The notes: generated by a model not told the origin, from the sequence alone. DNA of 64,000 nucleotides from Altererythrobacter sp. B11 (GCF_003569745.1 NZ_AP018498.1:2579001-2643000); one strand, 5' to 3'; shown: positions 34,183 to 44,336, counted from the stretch's first letter. Translations and numbers: made by a program.

Positions 34183-35253
34183 TCACTTGAAGGAAACCTT
34201 GGCTACCGCGATCCCTTTTTCACCCGCCACGGTGTAGTAGAGATAGATCTGTCCATCGTCATCAAGCACCGCCGGATCACGCAACGCCCTCTCACGGTCG
34301 GTCACCATCCCGCCGCGCGACGCGGTCAACGGCAGATCTTCGCCCTCCGCTGTGCCCGTGGGGCGCAGGACTTCGATAGGGGACGAGGCGGTCCACTCCG
34401 ACCAGTCCGGACGAAGGTCCACTTTCGAATAGAATATACGCTCGGGCATGTCGCCGACCATGGTGTAGAATACGTGAAGATCGTCGCCGATCTGGACGAG
34501 ACCGGAATGGCGCATCTCGTCGAGAATGCGGGGCCCGCTTTCGAACGGCGGCAGCCCATCTACTGAGCGGGAAAACTGTCCGCTGCGTAGCCAAAGCGGA
34601 TAGGCCGTCACCTTGTCCGCCATGCCCAGGCCATAGACTGCACCGCGATAGCGGAACATGCGGATATAGGGCGTCGTCGCTGCGCCGGAGACCGCAGTAA
34701 ACGCCAGCCCGTCTTTCGACGATGCTACGAAAGTCCTCTGCTGATAGGGCCGACCGCCATAGTCGCCGCCGGGCTGCTCGGTTGGCCCATGGAAATACAT
34801 CATGATCTGCTTGTTCGCCTCATCGACGATCACGTCGGGCGAGGCGATGTGATGAATCGCGCTCGTCTGCTCAAGGCGCAGCGTGCCTGGCTCATAGATT
34901 GTCCACGGACCACGCGGATCGTCGGCATAGGCCAAACGGATGTAGGTGCCCCGGTGGTGCGCGAAATACATGTAATATTTGCCGAGCGGGTTCTCCACCC
35001 AACTCGGCACCTTGATGACAGCGGGCCCATTGATGTTATTGCCCAGTTCGCCTTCCAGGCCAGGCATGCCCGGATAGATCAACGGTCCGTCGCCGATCCG
35101 CTCGACAACGACCTTGGTGGCGACAGTATCGCTCGGCCGCTCACTCGGCGCCTTGGGCGTTTCTGTCCCTGCAGCAGGTGCGGGCAGGCCCAGCGAGAGT
35201 CCTGCGGCAACGCCCGCGGCAACCAATCCTGCGAAGAACCCTTGGGGCGCCAT
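34183..35253 (-). CDS. Secreted five-bladed beta-propeller protein (GH43-like fold)
   Basis: A 356-residue protein with a signal peptide (core about 6-24). Blade-like repeats follow: a YYMYFAHHRGTYIRLAYADDPRGPW segment, split into short strands, is typical of the five-bladed propeller of GH43/GH68-type and related hydrolases, as are an SPDVIVDE segment, an IMMYFHGP strand and a DPAVLDDDGQIYLYYT end. Asp residues at the blade centres may be catalytic, but no family assignment is secure. The ATG at 35253 follows GGAGG. It is probably periplasmic and acts on a glycan. Confidence 0.7.
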   Translation of the reverse strand: MAPQGFFAGLVAAGVAAGLSLGLPAPAAGTETPKAPSERPSDTVATKVVVERIGDGPLIYPGMPGLEGELGNNINGPAVIKVPSWVENPLGKYYMYFAHHRGTYIRLAYADDPRGPWTIYEPGTLRLEQTSAIHHIASPDVIVDEANKQIMMYFHGPTEQPGGDYGGRPYQQRTFVASSKDGLAFTAVSGAATTPYIRMFRYRGAVYGLGMADKVTAYPLWLRSGQFSRSVDGLPPFESGPRILDEMRHSGLVQIGDDLHVFYTMVGDMPERIFYSKVDLRPDWSEWTASSPIEVLRPTGTAEGEDLPLTASRGGMVTDRERALRDPAVLDDDGQIYLYYTVAGEKGIAVAKVSFK

Positions 35254-35284
35254 GGTAATGTATCCTCCTTGGTCCGTCGCTCTA

Positions 35285-36751
35285 TCAGACTGAAGCGGCG
35301 GGCGCTTGCGTGGCATCCGTCGCTGCGTCGTCCTGCAGGAAGACGCCTTGGCGCGCCAGTTCGCTGCGCAGCGAGCGGATGTCGACCGCGCGTGGCTCAA
35401 CTCGCGCAGACACAGCTAGCGCGGCCGCGGCCCCGGCAGCCTGCCCGGTGAGCCAGCACTGCGGGATCTCACGCATGAAGCCATGCGAATTCGCGTCACA
35501 ACTGATATGTCGCCCTCCGACCAGCAGGCCATCTAGCTGGCGTGGCACGAGGGCACCATAGGGTACTGAGATCACGGGATATTTGAGCGAGACGGAAGGA
35601 CTCACGCCGATCTCGTCCGGCAGTGCAACGCCATCAGCCCACTGCCCGCGCAGCACCTTGCCCGTGCCGGCGAGGCGGCGTGTGTGCCGGACCCCAAGCT
35701 GCGGCGCACTTTGCAGCATATAGGCGTTCTCGAAGCCGGGCGCGTTTTCGACGAAGAAATCGCAATGCGACTTCATAAAGCGATGAGAGCGAATTTCCAG
35801 CTCGGTCTGATCGTCCACGTCCAGCGCGGAAAGTCCCGACTGCCGCGGCCCGAGGAACAGCGCGATGTCGTTTCGCCACGAAACGTAAGGCGGCTGGAAA
35901 AAGCCGAGGCGCTCCCGGCCGAGGCTCGCAAATTCCGCATATTGTGCTGGATCATTTCCGCGGAAGGCCAGCCAACGATCCATGTCCACGCCGCCCAGCA
36001 TAAAGGCCGTGTTGGCGCTGTGGTGCACATCGCCCTGCTCGATGTCGGTTTCGAACTGGGCCCCCGCGCGAGAAAATACGTCGCCATCTCCCGTCGCATC
36101 GACCACGACCTTCGCCCGCAGGGCCTGACGCCCCGCCTTGGATTCGAAGACCACCCCGCGCACCGCGCCATCGGATACGATCGGCATGGCGGCCCAGCTG
36201 TGGAAGACGATGCGGACGCCCGCCTCTATCAGCATTTCCTGGCTGATCAGCTTAAGCCGTTCCGGATCGAGCGTGGGAGACCAGCAGACCGTGCCGTGGA
36301 AGGCGGCAGTGCGCTGCCCCCAATAACTGGCCTTCTGCGGATCGCGCGATCCCCAATCCTCTGGCCGCGGGCCGGAAAGGCCAGCCTCCGGCATCCGGTC
36401 GAGTACGTCGGACGCGAAACCGCGGATCACCTGACGACCGTTCCAGTCCGTCATCCGGTCGATCCAGATAACCAGCCCGCCGGTCGATAGTCCGCCGAGA
36501 TGATTGTATCGCTCCAGCAGCACGACGTCCGCACCAGCCTTCGCCGCGGCCCAGGCGGCAGCGGTGCCGGCCGGACCGCCGCCGACCACGAGCACATCGC
36601 ACGAGTGATAGACGGGGATCTCCCGGCCCGGCTCGTAATGCGTGCCGGTACCGTTCGCTCGGCTGAACTGCCGCCGTTGCGCCTCGAACACGTCGGAACC
36701 GAGGAACCGGTCTTCGGACCGCCGCACTTCCTGAACTTTGACCTTATCCAT
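35285..36751 (-). CDS. FAD-dependent oxidoreductase
   Basis: A 488-residue flavoprotein of the FAD_oxidored group. The dinucleotide-binding motif is GGGPAG (57-62), followed by a strand ending in LLERYNHLGG, which binds the ADP ribose. A second FAD motif VVDATGDGDV lies near 250, and the C-terminal FAD contact reads LVGGRHISCDANSH. No signal peptide is seen. The start at 36751 is chosen because the homologous part begins there and the longer frame would run into the receptor gene. It follows the TonB receptor by 91 bp, and the gap holds a hairpin (CCTCCCGT/ACGGGAGG). Confidence 0.85.
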   Translation of the reverse strand: MDKVKVQEVRRSEDRFLGSDVFEAQRRQFSRANGTGTHYEPGREIPVYHSCDVLVVGGGPAGTAAAWAAAKAGADVVLLERYNHLGGLSTGGLVIWIDRMTDWNGRQVIRGFASDVLDRMPEAGLSGPRPEDWGSRDPQKASYWGQRTAAFHGTVCWSPTLDPERLKLISQEMLIEAGVRIVFHSWAAMPIVSDGAVRGVVFESKAGRQALRAKVVVDATGDGDVFSRAGAQFETDIEQGDVHHSANTAFMLGGVDMDRWLAFRGNDPAQYAEFASLGRERLGFFQPPYVSWRNDIALFLGPRQSGLSALDVDDQTELEIRSHRFMKSHCDFFVENAPGFENAYMLQSAPQLGVRHTRRLAGTGKVLRGQWADGVALPDEIGVSPSVSLKYPVISVPYGALVPRQLDGLLVGGRHISCDANSHGFMREIPQCWLTGQAAGAAAALAVSARVEPRAVDIRSLRSELARQGVFLQDDAATDATQAPAASV

Positions 36752-36842
36752 GCGGCTTTCTATCCCGTCTTGAGAGCCTCCCGTCCCCCCCAGTTGTGTT
36801 GGAGGGAGAGGGAACGGGAGGTGCGTTTTGGAAGAACTGCGG

Positions 36843-39731
36843 TCAGATGCTGAAGCGCACCCCCAAGCGATAGGCGCGACCGATTTGGTCGAACATGGGT
36901 GACTGCTGGTCGGGGAACGGCGGCGCGACATCAAACAGGTTGTTCACGCGGAGAAAGACCTCGCGACTGCCATCGGCATCGGGTGAGATGTCGTAAGTCA
37001 GGTTCACGCTGGTGTAGAACGTGTTCTTCGTGTCGTTGATGTTGATCGTGTTGAGCGCGCCCGCCCCAACCACGAAGCTGTTGTCGATCTTGCCGCCTTC
37101 GAGCCACCGCAGGTCGAGCGTGGTCGCGATCCGCCCGATCTCGTGAGTGATCAGACCTGTCGCGCGCCAGTGAGGCGTCACATACTCGCCAGCGCTTTCC
37201 TCCGTGGTGGCGGTGTTGGCAGCCGTGATCGCCAGGCTCTTCAGATAGGTCCCCATCAGGCGCACCGACAGATTGCCAGAGCCATCGCCGAACACGCGAT
37301 CGAGTGGCGTACGATAGGCGGCTTCGAAATCGATGCCCTCGGTTTTCAGGCTGTCGAGGTTCTCGAACCTTACAGTGACATTGCTGATGTCGCCCGTCGG
37401 CGAATTGCCGGCGGTCGTGACCAGCGAGCAGAACTGCGGGAGGTTGTCGATGTAGCAGCGTTCGAGCACCTCGTTGGCCGAGATCGTGCCGATGAGACCG
37501 CGGATCTTGATGCGGTAGTAGTCGACCGATAGCCGCAACCCGCCAGCCCAATCCGGCTGATACACCGCGCCAGCGGTGATCGTGTCGGCCTTTTCGGGGT
37601 CGAGTTCGGGGTTGCCGAGCGAGAGAACCTGGGTTGTGTAGGTTGTCGACCGGCGCGGGTCGCGCACATTCTGCCGGCTCACCGTCTCGGGAGCGAAGAG
37701 CTCCGAGAAATTACCGGCGCGAATGTCGCGCGATCGGGTGGCGCGCAAGCGCAGCGAATCCGTCAACTCCCATGAAGCACCGACCTTCCATGTCACCACT
37801 CCGCCGGACGTGCTGTAGTCGGTATAGCGCGCCGCCAGGTTGAGGTCGAAAGATCGGGCGATCACGGCATCCTTCAGCAGCGGCACGTTCACCTCGCCGA
37901 AGACTTCCTTCACGTCGTAGCTGCCGGCGACGGGCTGGCGGGAACCGCTCTGCCACTGATTGGCCTGCGAGAGCGGGTCCGATGTCGCGTCGATCGATTC
38001 CCTGCGGTACTCGGCACCGAACGCTGCGCTGATCGTGCCGGCCCAGTTGTCGAACACATCGCCATTCGCGCTGATCGCTGCGACGCGCTGCTTGGTCACC
38101 AGGTCAAACCGCGAGGTGCCGGTGATGTAGGCGATCGCCTCCGGCGAGGGTGAGCCAAAGCCAAAGAGGTTGAACGGCACACACGCCGCATCGTCGTTGG
38201 CGGTGCTGCCATCGGCGTTTACGCGGCAGACGATCTGGTCGCCCGACTGCACGGCATCAATCGCCTTGCGATAATTGGGCATGTTGATCTGCCCTTCGTA
38301 CTCCTGGACGAAGCGGTTGCGGCCGTATTGGAAATAGGCGTTCACATTCCAGTTACCGAGATCCAGATCGGCGCCAACCACTCCGCGATAGACCGAGGGC
38401 GATCCGATCCTGCTGCGGACTGCTCCGAGGCCGTTCTCACGCAATGAACGGCCGAAGTTGAAGCAGGTAACGCCGGCAGCGGCGGCCTGCTCGCGGAAGG
38501 CATCGCTCAGGAAGGGGTTGCTGATCGGCACGAGCACGTTGCCGGTCTGTCCGCCCGGGATGATCGTGGCCGAGCACGTCGGATTGCCCGTCACCGAGCC
38601 CTGCTGGCGCGGCTCGGCCGCCCGTCCTTCGGAGATCGCACGGGCATAAGTGCCTTCGGCGAAGAGGTTGAGCCGGTCGGTGATGTCGTAGGAGAGACGC
38701 GCCATGACTGAGCGGCGGTCGAAGGGCTGCACGAGATTGCCGCCGGGATTGATGATCTCGGTGTAGTTATCAGTCCCCCCGATCATCCGATTGGTGAAGG
38801 TCTGGCCATAGCCGAACTGGCCAGTCTGACCGTTCGGCAGGAATGTCGTCCCGCGCAGCGGGCCACTGGTGACGAGGCCGCCCTCCCACAGGTCGGTACG
38901 CCGCACATCATCGGCATAGATATTCGCCGGAAGGCCGTTGGTCGCATAGGAGGGGTTGCCGGCAACGCCCCGGCCGACCCACGGTCGCGGGCGATAAGGC
39001 GTCATCCCCACGCCCGAGCTGCGGGAATACTCGCCACCCACCAGAATATGCCCGCGGCCCTGGGCGAAGCGAGTGCCGTACGCGAGCCCGACCATCTGGT
39101 TGTCGGCATCGCTGTACTTCGAGATGCCTGCCTGGGCGACGCCCTGAAGACCCTCCAGATCGTTCTTCAGAATCAGGTTGATGACGCCCGAAACCGCATC
39201 GGAGCCCCACGACGCCGAAGCGCCTCCCGTGACGACCTCCGTACGGGAAATAAGGATCGAGGGAATAACGCTCAGGTCGACGGTCCCGTCGGGCGACGTC
39301 GGCACATGCCGGCGCCCGTTCACCAGCAACAAAGTCCGCTGCGGACCGATGTTGCGCAAGTCAGCAGTGACGGTGGAGGAGGAGATGGCGCGCGCTACGC
39401 CGTTGCCCGTCGTCGAAAAGGCCGGAACCAGTCGCAGCGCGTCGTCGATCCGCGTAGGCGCGACCGTATCGATCTGCTCGCTTCCGATGACTGACGTTGG
39501 CGTCGCTGCGGTGAAGCCGCCGGTGGTGATCCGCGAACCGGTGACGACGATGGGATCGCCTGATGTCGCACCTGCTTCTGCCGGAGCGTCAGCACTCGGA
39601 ACGGGGTCAGCGGTCTGAGTTTCGCCCTCCGATTCCTGAGCCGAAACAATCGTCGCCGGGGCAGTAAGCGCGATGGCAAAAAGGCAGGCACCCACGCGAA
39701 AAAAGCACTGCGATTTCCTGGCGAAGCTCAT
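36843..39731 (-). CDS. TonB-dependent outer-membrane receptor
   Basis: A 962-residue receptor with a signal peptide (MSFARKSQ..., cleavage near VSA-QE) and an acidic/Ala-rich linker. The TonB box region is PIVVTGSRI, followed by a plug domain (about 70-190, LRNIGPQRTLLLVNGRRHVP; GGASASWGSDAVSGVINLI). The 22-strand barrel ends in YRLGVRFSI. The ATG at 39731 follows GGGAGAG. It imports an unknown ligand, probably an oligosaccharide or complex organic compound given the enzymes after it. It diverges from the sulfatase across a 719-bp gap. Confidence 0.93.
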   Translation of the reverse strand: MSFARKSQCFFRVGACLFAIALTAPATIVSAQESEGETQTADPVPSADAPAEAGATSGDPIVVTGSRITTGGFTAATPTSVIGSEQIDTVAPTRIDDALRLVPAFSTTGNGVARAISSSTVTADLRNIGPQRTLLLVNGRRHVPTSPDGTVDLSVIPSILISRTEVVTGGASASWGSDAVSGVINLILKNDLEGLQGVAQAGISKYSDADNQMVGLAYGTRFAQGRGHILVGGEYSRSSGVGMTPYRPRPWVGRGVAGNPSYATNGLPANIYADDVRRTDLWEGGLVTSGPLRGTTFLPNGQTGQFGYGQTFTNRMIGGTDNYTEIINPGGNLVQPFDRRSVMARLSYDITDRLNLFAEGTYARAISEGRAAEPRQQGSVTGNPTCSATIIPGGQTGNVLVPISNPFLSDAFREQAAAAGVTCFNFGRSLRENGLGAVRSRIGSPSVYRGVVGADLDLGNWNVNAYFQYGRNRFVQEYEGQINMPNYRKAIDAVQSGDQIVCRVNADGSTANDDAACVPFNLFGFGSPSPEAIAYITGTSRFDLVTKQRVAAISANGDVFDNWAGTISAAFGAEYRRESIDATSDPLSQANQWQSGSRQPVAGSYDVKEVFGEVNVPLLKDAVIARSFDLNLAARYTDYSTSGGVVTWKVGASWELTDSLRLRATRSRDIRAGNFSELFAPETVSRQNVRDPRRSTTYTTQVLSLGNPELDPEKADTITAGAVYQPDWAGGLRLSVDYYRIKIRGLIGTISANEVLERCYIDNLPQFCSLVTTAGNSPTGDISNVTVRFENLDSLKTEGIDFEAAYRTPLDRVFGDGSGNLSVRLMGTYLKSLAITAANTATTEESAGEYVTPHWRATGLITHEIGRIATTLDLRWLEGGKIDNSFVVGAGALNTININDTKNTFYTSVNLTYDISPDADGSREVFLRVNNLFDVAPPFPDQQSPMFDQIGRAYRLGVRFSI

Positions 39732-39883
39732 GATACTCTCCCATCGTTCGCGTGAGGTCGCGAACTTTTCTGTTATTTTGTATCGCGACAGGCTGCGACG
39801 CGTCGGTCGCAACATTTATGGTGATCGATCTGTCGTGATCGCGGCCATGCTGAGCAGGCGCGCGCAAGAAGGGGAAGTCAGTA

Positions 39884-40009
39884 ATGATTGACCACAGCTT
39901 TCGCGAATCGCGAAAGATGTCACGGGGACTCGCTCGACCCGCCGAGATCAGCGAAGCGAGGGCGGTAACGGTGCTGCGTTGGGAAACGGGCGCTGCGCCA
40001 GTGGGTTAA
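39884..40009 (+). CDS. Very small XRE/Cro-like HTH protein or remnant
   Basis: A 41-residue frame starting ATG after GAAGGGGAA. It reads FRESRKMSRG...LARPAEISEARAVTVLRWETGAAPVG, which resembles the recognition half of a Cro-type HTH ending in RWExG. It is too short for a full domain. It may be a decayed regulator gene at the edge of the receptor-sulfatase gap. The rest of that gap (40010-40450) holds no supported gene. Confidence 0.3.
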   Translation: MIDHSFRESRKMSRGLARPAEISEARAVTVLRWETGAAPVG

Positions 40010-40450
40010 GAGCCGGTGATCCCACTGATTGCTCATGCCAAAACGATGAAAGCAGATCCATGAAGCGCAATGCGTCTTCGTTAGGGCGTGCATCTCAGCC
40101 TGATTCTTCACCGACCAGTCGAATGCACGAACACGACACGGAGTTTCTCCAATGTTGCGATCGAAAGCTTCCTCGCGGTATCCACCAGCCGACAAGCTCT
40201 CATCGACCTCGCGAGGGAGTCGCCTGGGGCTAGGGAGCCCTATAAGGATGTCCTTTTGGACTTTATAAGCCCCACATAGGTTGCTTTGGCGAACCCCCTC
40301 TGTTCTCTGCTTTTCTCCGACAAGTTGCGCAACATTTCTGTCACTGCTGCGAAGGAAAGGCTTGCAGCCGGTCCGGAAGGTCGATGGAATGCGGCGGGCC
40401 CGGTTAATCCGGGAGGGCTTGGCGGCAAAGACAGACAGGAGAGGAAAACA

Positions 40451-42091
40451 ATGCCGAGCCGCCCGATGAAACGCATGAGAAGGTTCGCCACCGCCAGCCT
40501 GGGAGCCATGATATTCTGCGCGATGGCGCCAGCTGCCACCCACGCCGAGGAAAAGACGCCCAGCCATCCAAATATCATGCTTATCATTCTCGACGATATC
40601 GGGATGGATACGACATCCAACGTATATCCCGGCCTTATCGATGGGCTGGTCGAGACATATGGTCCGTCGGGCCTGAACCACCCGGATTACGCAAAGATCA
40701 AAGGCGTACCAGCTTCGACCCCCGTCCTAGACGCCTTTGCCGCAGAAGGCATGACATTCAGTGAGGCCTGGGCGCAGCCATTCTGCTCGCCCACGCGCGC
40801 TTCGATGCTTACAGGCCTCTATGCCTCCAAGACGGGCGTGCGCGACTATACCAACTGGCTGACCCAGAATAGCCATTCGGTGGCAGAAGACCTGAAGGGC
40901 GCCGGCTACAATACGGCAATATTCGGCAAGTGGCATATGGCTGGCCTCAACCAGTATCCCGGCATGAAGCCTAAGGAAGCCGGTTTCGATCTATTTCGCG
41001 GCAATATGAACGGCGCGATCGAGGACTATTGGAACTACACCTACCAAGTGCAGGACGCGAATTCCGCGCCCGGTGACGTGCGCAGCGAAAAGGCGCCGGT
41101 CAATTCTCTGCCCGGTATCGCGCCGACCTCCTATGCGCCCGTTACCAAGATCGCGGATGCGATCGGCTGGATCGAGGATCAAGAGAAGGCAAGCCCGGAC
41201 AAGCCCTGGTTCGTTTGGATGGCCTATAACCTCTCGCATATCACCCCTCAGCGCGAAGCGCCAACCGTCGTCCCCAATGCCGACGCGCTGGACGATGCTT
41301 CACGAGAAGAAATGGCAGCCTGCGGCGGCGAGTTTGGCAGCAAGAATGTCGGCGATTGTTCCGCTGAAGCGCTCAACCGGGCCATGACGAATTCGATGGA
41401 TACGACGATCGGTAAACTGCTGGATTATATCGACCGGACCGCCCCAGATACTTACGTCATCATCCTGGGAGATAATGGCACGCCCATGTATGGCCGGCCC
41501 AGCACCAATTTCATCGACAATATGTACATCACGCGGGTCGGGCGAGGGAAAGGCACCGGCTATGAAAGCGGCATGCGGATCCCGCTGATAATTCGGGGGC
41601 CGGGTATCAAGGCCGGCACGACAAGCGATGCCGTGGTCCATGTCGCCGACCTGTTCTCAACCATCCTCGATTTCGCCAAGGTAGCGATCCCGCAGATGGT
41701 GCCGAACCGCGAAGGGACCGCGATGGTGCCGCTCGACTCTCGATCGCTCGCACCGGTGCTGTTCGAGGGGAAGGCGGAGGTGCGCGACCCCGTCCACAAC
41801 TATATCGCTGCGGAAACTTCGATTCCCGTACTTGGCGCCGGCACGCCCACCGGGGAGAAATCTGAATATCAGGTTGCCGTCCGCAACGGCACTTACAAAG
41901 TACTCTGCATCGAGAAATCAGGCAGTACCGATTGTCAGTTCTACAACTTAGTTAAAGACCCGATTGAGGAATATCCGCTTCAAATCCCAGCTAATTGTCC
42001 GGCGAAAGTGAGCATGTCCTTCTCCGCGACCGATGAGGCGGGGAATTACTGCTTCCTCCGTAATGCAATACGGGAGCAATCGGACCTCTGA
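40451..42091 (+). CDS. Secreted arylsulfatase-type sulfatase
   Basis: A 546-residue type I sulfatase with a signal peptide (core about 14-30, cleavage near THA-EE). Metal-binding Asp residues are in LIILDDIGMD (48-53). The C-x-P-x-R motif is FCSPTRASMLTG, with Cys112 as the residue converted to formylglycine. A DNGTP segment further on supplies more metal ligands. It removes sulfate esters in the periplasm. The ATG at 40451 follows AGGAGAGG. The maturation enzyme is encoded 208 bp downstream. The intervening dyad TCGGGCCCAT/ATGGGCCCGA (42114-42143) may end or attenuate the transcript. Confidence 0.9.
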   Translation: MPSRPMKRMRRFATASLGAMIFCAMAPAATHAEEKTPSHPNIMLIILDDIGMDTTSNVYPGLIDGLVETYGPSGLNHPDYAKIKGVPASTPVLDAFAAEGMTFSEAWAQPFCSPTRASMLTGLYASKTGVRDYTNWLTQNSHSVAEDLKGAGYNTAIFGKWHMAGLNQYPGMKPKEAGFDLFRGNMNGAIEDYWNYTYQVQDANSAPGDVRSEKAPVNSLPGIAPTSYAPVTKIADAIGWIEDQEKASPDKPWFVWMAYNLSHITPQREAPTVVPNADALDDASREEMAACGGEFGSKNVGDCSAEALNRAMTNSMDTTIGKLLDYIDRTAPDTYVIILGDNGTPMYGRPSTNFIDNMYITRVGRGKGTGYESGMRIPLIIRGPGIKAGTTSDAVVHVADLFSTILDFAKVAIPQMVPNREGTAMVPLDSRSLAPVLFEGKAEVRDPVHNYIAAETSIPVLGAGTPTGEKSEYQVAVRNGTYKVLCIEKSGSTDCQFYNLVKDPIEEYPLQIPANCPAKVSMSFSATDEAGNYCFLRNAIREQSDL

Positions 42092-42299
42092 TCACCGGAA
42101 GAATTGGAGATGATCGGGCCCATCCCCAGCGGTATGGGCCCGACAACTCAGGCAAAGCCGCATATTTGCCAGGAGGTCGGGCGCAATTGTTTCGACCGAG
42201 CGTTTCCGCAACGTCTGAGGTGGAGCGGGAAGCGGCAATTAAGCGCCGGAGAGAAGAGGGATTGCCATCATAGCGGCTGACAGTACCCACAACAGGGCG

Positions 42300-43166
42300 A
42301 TGATACGTCTCGATGGCGGCACGTTTCGCATGGGTTCGAACGACCACTATCCTGAAGAAGCGCCCGCGCGGGAAGTGACAGTAGATCCCTTCGCGATCGA
42401 TGAAATCCCGGTCACCAATGCGGCCTTCGCGGCATTCGTGCGGGACACGGGCTATGTCACTCTCGCGGAAACGGCACCGGACCCGAAAGATTACCCGGGA
42501 GCCGATCCCGCCTTGCTGCATCCCGGTTCGTCCGTCTTCACGCCGCCGACGCAGTATCCGATCAAGCCGGATCCGATGTTGTGGTGGAGCTATGTGGCAG
42601 GGGCCGACTGGCGGCATCCGCAGGGCCCCGTATCAACCATCGACGATATCATGGACCATCCGATCGTGCATGTCGCTTATGAAGACGCGCAGGCTTATGC
42701 CGCCTGGGCGGGCAAGCGCCTGCCAACCGAAGCCGAATGGGAATTCGCCGCGCGCGGCGGGCTGCAAGGTGCAGCCTATGCCTGGGGCGACGAACTCGCA
42801 CCGGAAGGTAAGATGCTGGCCAATTACTGGCAGGGGCCCTTCCCCCGCAGCAATCTCTGCCTCGACGGCTATGAGCGGACGTCGCCAGTCCGTTCCTTCC
42901 CGGCTAATGGCTATGCCCTGTTCGACATGATCGGCAATGTTTGGGAATGGACTAGCGACCTTTACGACGTTTTCGCCCCGCAGGCCAAACCCTGCTGCAC
43001 GCCCGAGGGGAACGCCGGCAACGGCGAGTTTCCCCGCATGGTCATCAAGGGCGGATCGCATCTTTGCGCAGAGAATTACTGCCAGCGCTACCGCCCAGCA
43101 GCGCGCTATCCGCAGACAGTCGATACTTCCACTTCGCATATGGGTTTCCGCTGTGCTAGCGATTAA
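42300..43166 (+). CDS. Formylglycine-generating enzyme (SUMF1/FGE type)
   Basis: A 288-residue FGE-sulfatase family protein. The N-terminal signature is MIRLDGGTFRMGSNDHYPEE; the middle has KRLPTEAEWEFAARGG and NVWEWTSD. The active-site pair is Cys256 and Cys261 in GGSHLCAENYCQRYRPAAR, as in aerobic FGEs that bind copper and oxidise the sulfatase Cys. The ATG at 42300 lacks a clear ribosome site; an AGAAGAGGG about 40 bp upstream suggests a slightly longer product from a non-ATG start is possible. It pairs with the Cys-type sulfatase just upstream. Confidence 0.92.
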   Translation: MIRLDGGTFRMGSNDHYPEEAPAREVTVDPFAIDEIPVTNAAFAAFVRDTGYVTLAETAPDPKDYPGADPALLHPGSSVFTPPTQYPIKPDPMLWWSYVAGADWRHPQGPVSTIDDIMDHPIVHVAYEDAQAYAAWAGKRLPTEAEWEFAARGGLQGAAYAWGDELAPEGKMLANYWQGPFPRSNLCLDGYERTSPVRSFPANGYALFDMIGNVWEWTSDLYDVFAPQAKPCCTPEGNAGNGEFPRMVIKGGSHLCAENYCQRYRPAARYPQTVDTSTSHMGFRCASD

Positions 43167-43316
43167 CCTTCACCGCCCAGATTTCTCTTCGCGGGTCCGC
43201 CCGTTCGCGCTGCCGGGCGACCAGAAATAAAAGGCAAAGCGACCCGTTGCCGAAATCTGATCGCGGCAAGAAGGAATTCTGAGTTCAGAAACATGTAAGG
43301 CCGGCGGGAGGGACTG

Positions 43317-44252
43317 ATGGCGCGAACCGGTGACGACCTGACGCTTGGGCAGTTGCGGACCTTCGTGTGCGTCGCGCGAGCCGGAAGTTTTATAAAGGCG
43401 GCGGACAGCCTTGGAATTTCGCAGCCGGCAGTCAGCGAGCAGATCAATCTCTTGGAGGAGCGCCTGGGGCATATGCTGTTCTACCGGCGAAGGGGAACAA
43501 CTCCCGAACTCACTCCCTATGGCCGGGAAGCGCTGGAAAAGGCCGATTACATCATCGAAGCCGTCAACAGCCTGATGAAGAACCCGGAGACGTCGGTCTC
43601 CAAACCTGTCGTCGTCAATATCAGCATCGGCCCGCGGCTGCATGACAGCTACCTCAAGCCGCTGCTGCCACGGCTCTATCGCGAACATCCTCAGATCCAG
43701 ATCAATTCCCAGCCTCTCATCCCTTTTTGCGATGTCGGCAAGGCTTTGCAAACGGGGGCTGTCGATCTTGCAGCCTACTCGATTTCGACGACACCGCGCG
43801 GCTGGGTGAAGGAGCTGGTTCCGGTCTGCAGCGCCCCGGCCGTCCTCGTGGCACCGCCCGGAATGGGTCGTGAATTGGCTCCCGGCACGAAGGCGCTGGC
43901 TGAGTGCCAGTTCCTGTTCCCTGGCGACAGGAACGTCATTTCATCCTGGGTCGAGCAGGTCTTTGCCGAACTTGGGATAGTCCCGAAACTTGCCCCCATC
44001 TTCTTTCAGCATGCGGATGTGGTTCTGCAACTCGTGGCGGATGGCCAAGGTGTGAGCGTCCTGTTGCACGAAACCTGCATTGACAGCATCAAGGCGGGAA
44101 AGGTCGAAATCGTCGAGTGCCAATTGTCGCCTCTTCAGCGGATCATCGGCCGTTCGCCCCATGCTCCAAGCGAAGCGCGCATAGTTGAAGAATATCTGAG
44201 CCAGGCGCTCAGTGCAGGCTGCGAGGAACCGACCCGAAACATGGTGCGATAG
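43317..44252 (+). CDS. LysR family transcriptional regulator
   Basis: A 311-residue LysR protein: HTH at about residues 10-66 (FVCVARAGSFIKAADSLGIS, then QPAVSEQINLLEERLG) and an effector domain with an ADGQGVSVLL segment near 240. It follows the FGE gene by 150 bp on the same strand. It is the nearest regulator to the sulfatase/FGE pair and to the second TonB receptor, which converges on it. A regulatory link is plausible but unproven. Confidence 0.9.
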   Translation: MARTGDDLTLGQLRTFVCVARAGSFIKAADSLGISQPAVSEQINLLEERLGHMLFYRRRGTTPELTPYGREALEKADYIIEAVNSLMKNPETSVSKPVVVNISIGPRLHDSYLKPLLPRLYREHPQIQINSQPLIPFCDVGKALQTGAVDLAAYSISTTPRGWVKELVPVCSAPAVLVAPPGMGRELAPGTKALAECQFLFPGDRNVISSWVEQVFAELGIVPKLAPIFFQHADVVLQLVADGQGVSVLLHETCIDSIKAGKVEIVECQLSPLQRIIGRSPHAPSEARIVEEYLSQALSAGCEEPTRNMVR

Positions 44253-44304
44253 GCGCGCCGGTGGCGTGGGCCGCAGCTCCGCTCATTTACCGCGGACAAA
44301 GAAA

Positions 44305-44336
44305 TGGGGCGGCGTCGCTTGAACGACCCCGCCCCA
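44305..44336 (-). terminator. Terminator between LysR and TonB receptor genes
   Basis: TGGGGCGG and CCGCCCCA pair (44305-44312 with 44329-44336), with an inner GTCG/CGAC stem. On the minus strand the hairpin is followed by TTTCTTT, which fits termination of the receptor gene. Confidence 0.6.

Noticed and set aside
41991-42617. Minus-strand frame across the sulfatase-FGE gap
   Set aside because: Covers the start of the FGE gene in antisense and has no recognisable family.
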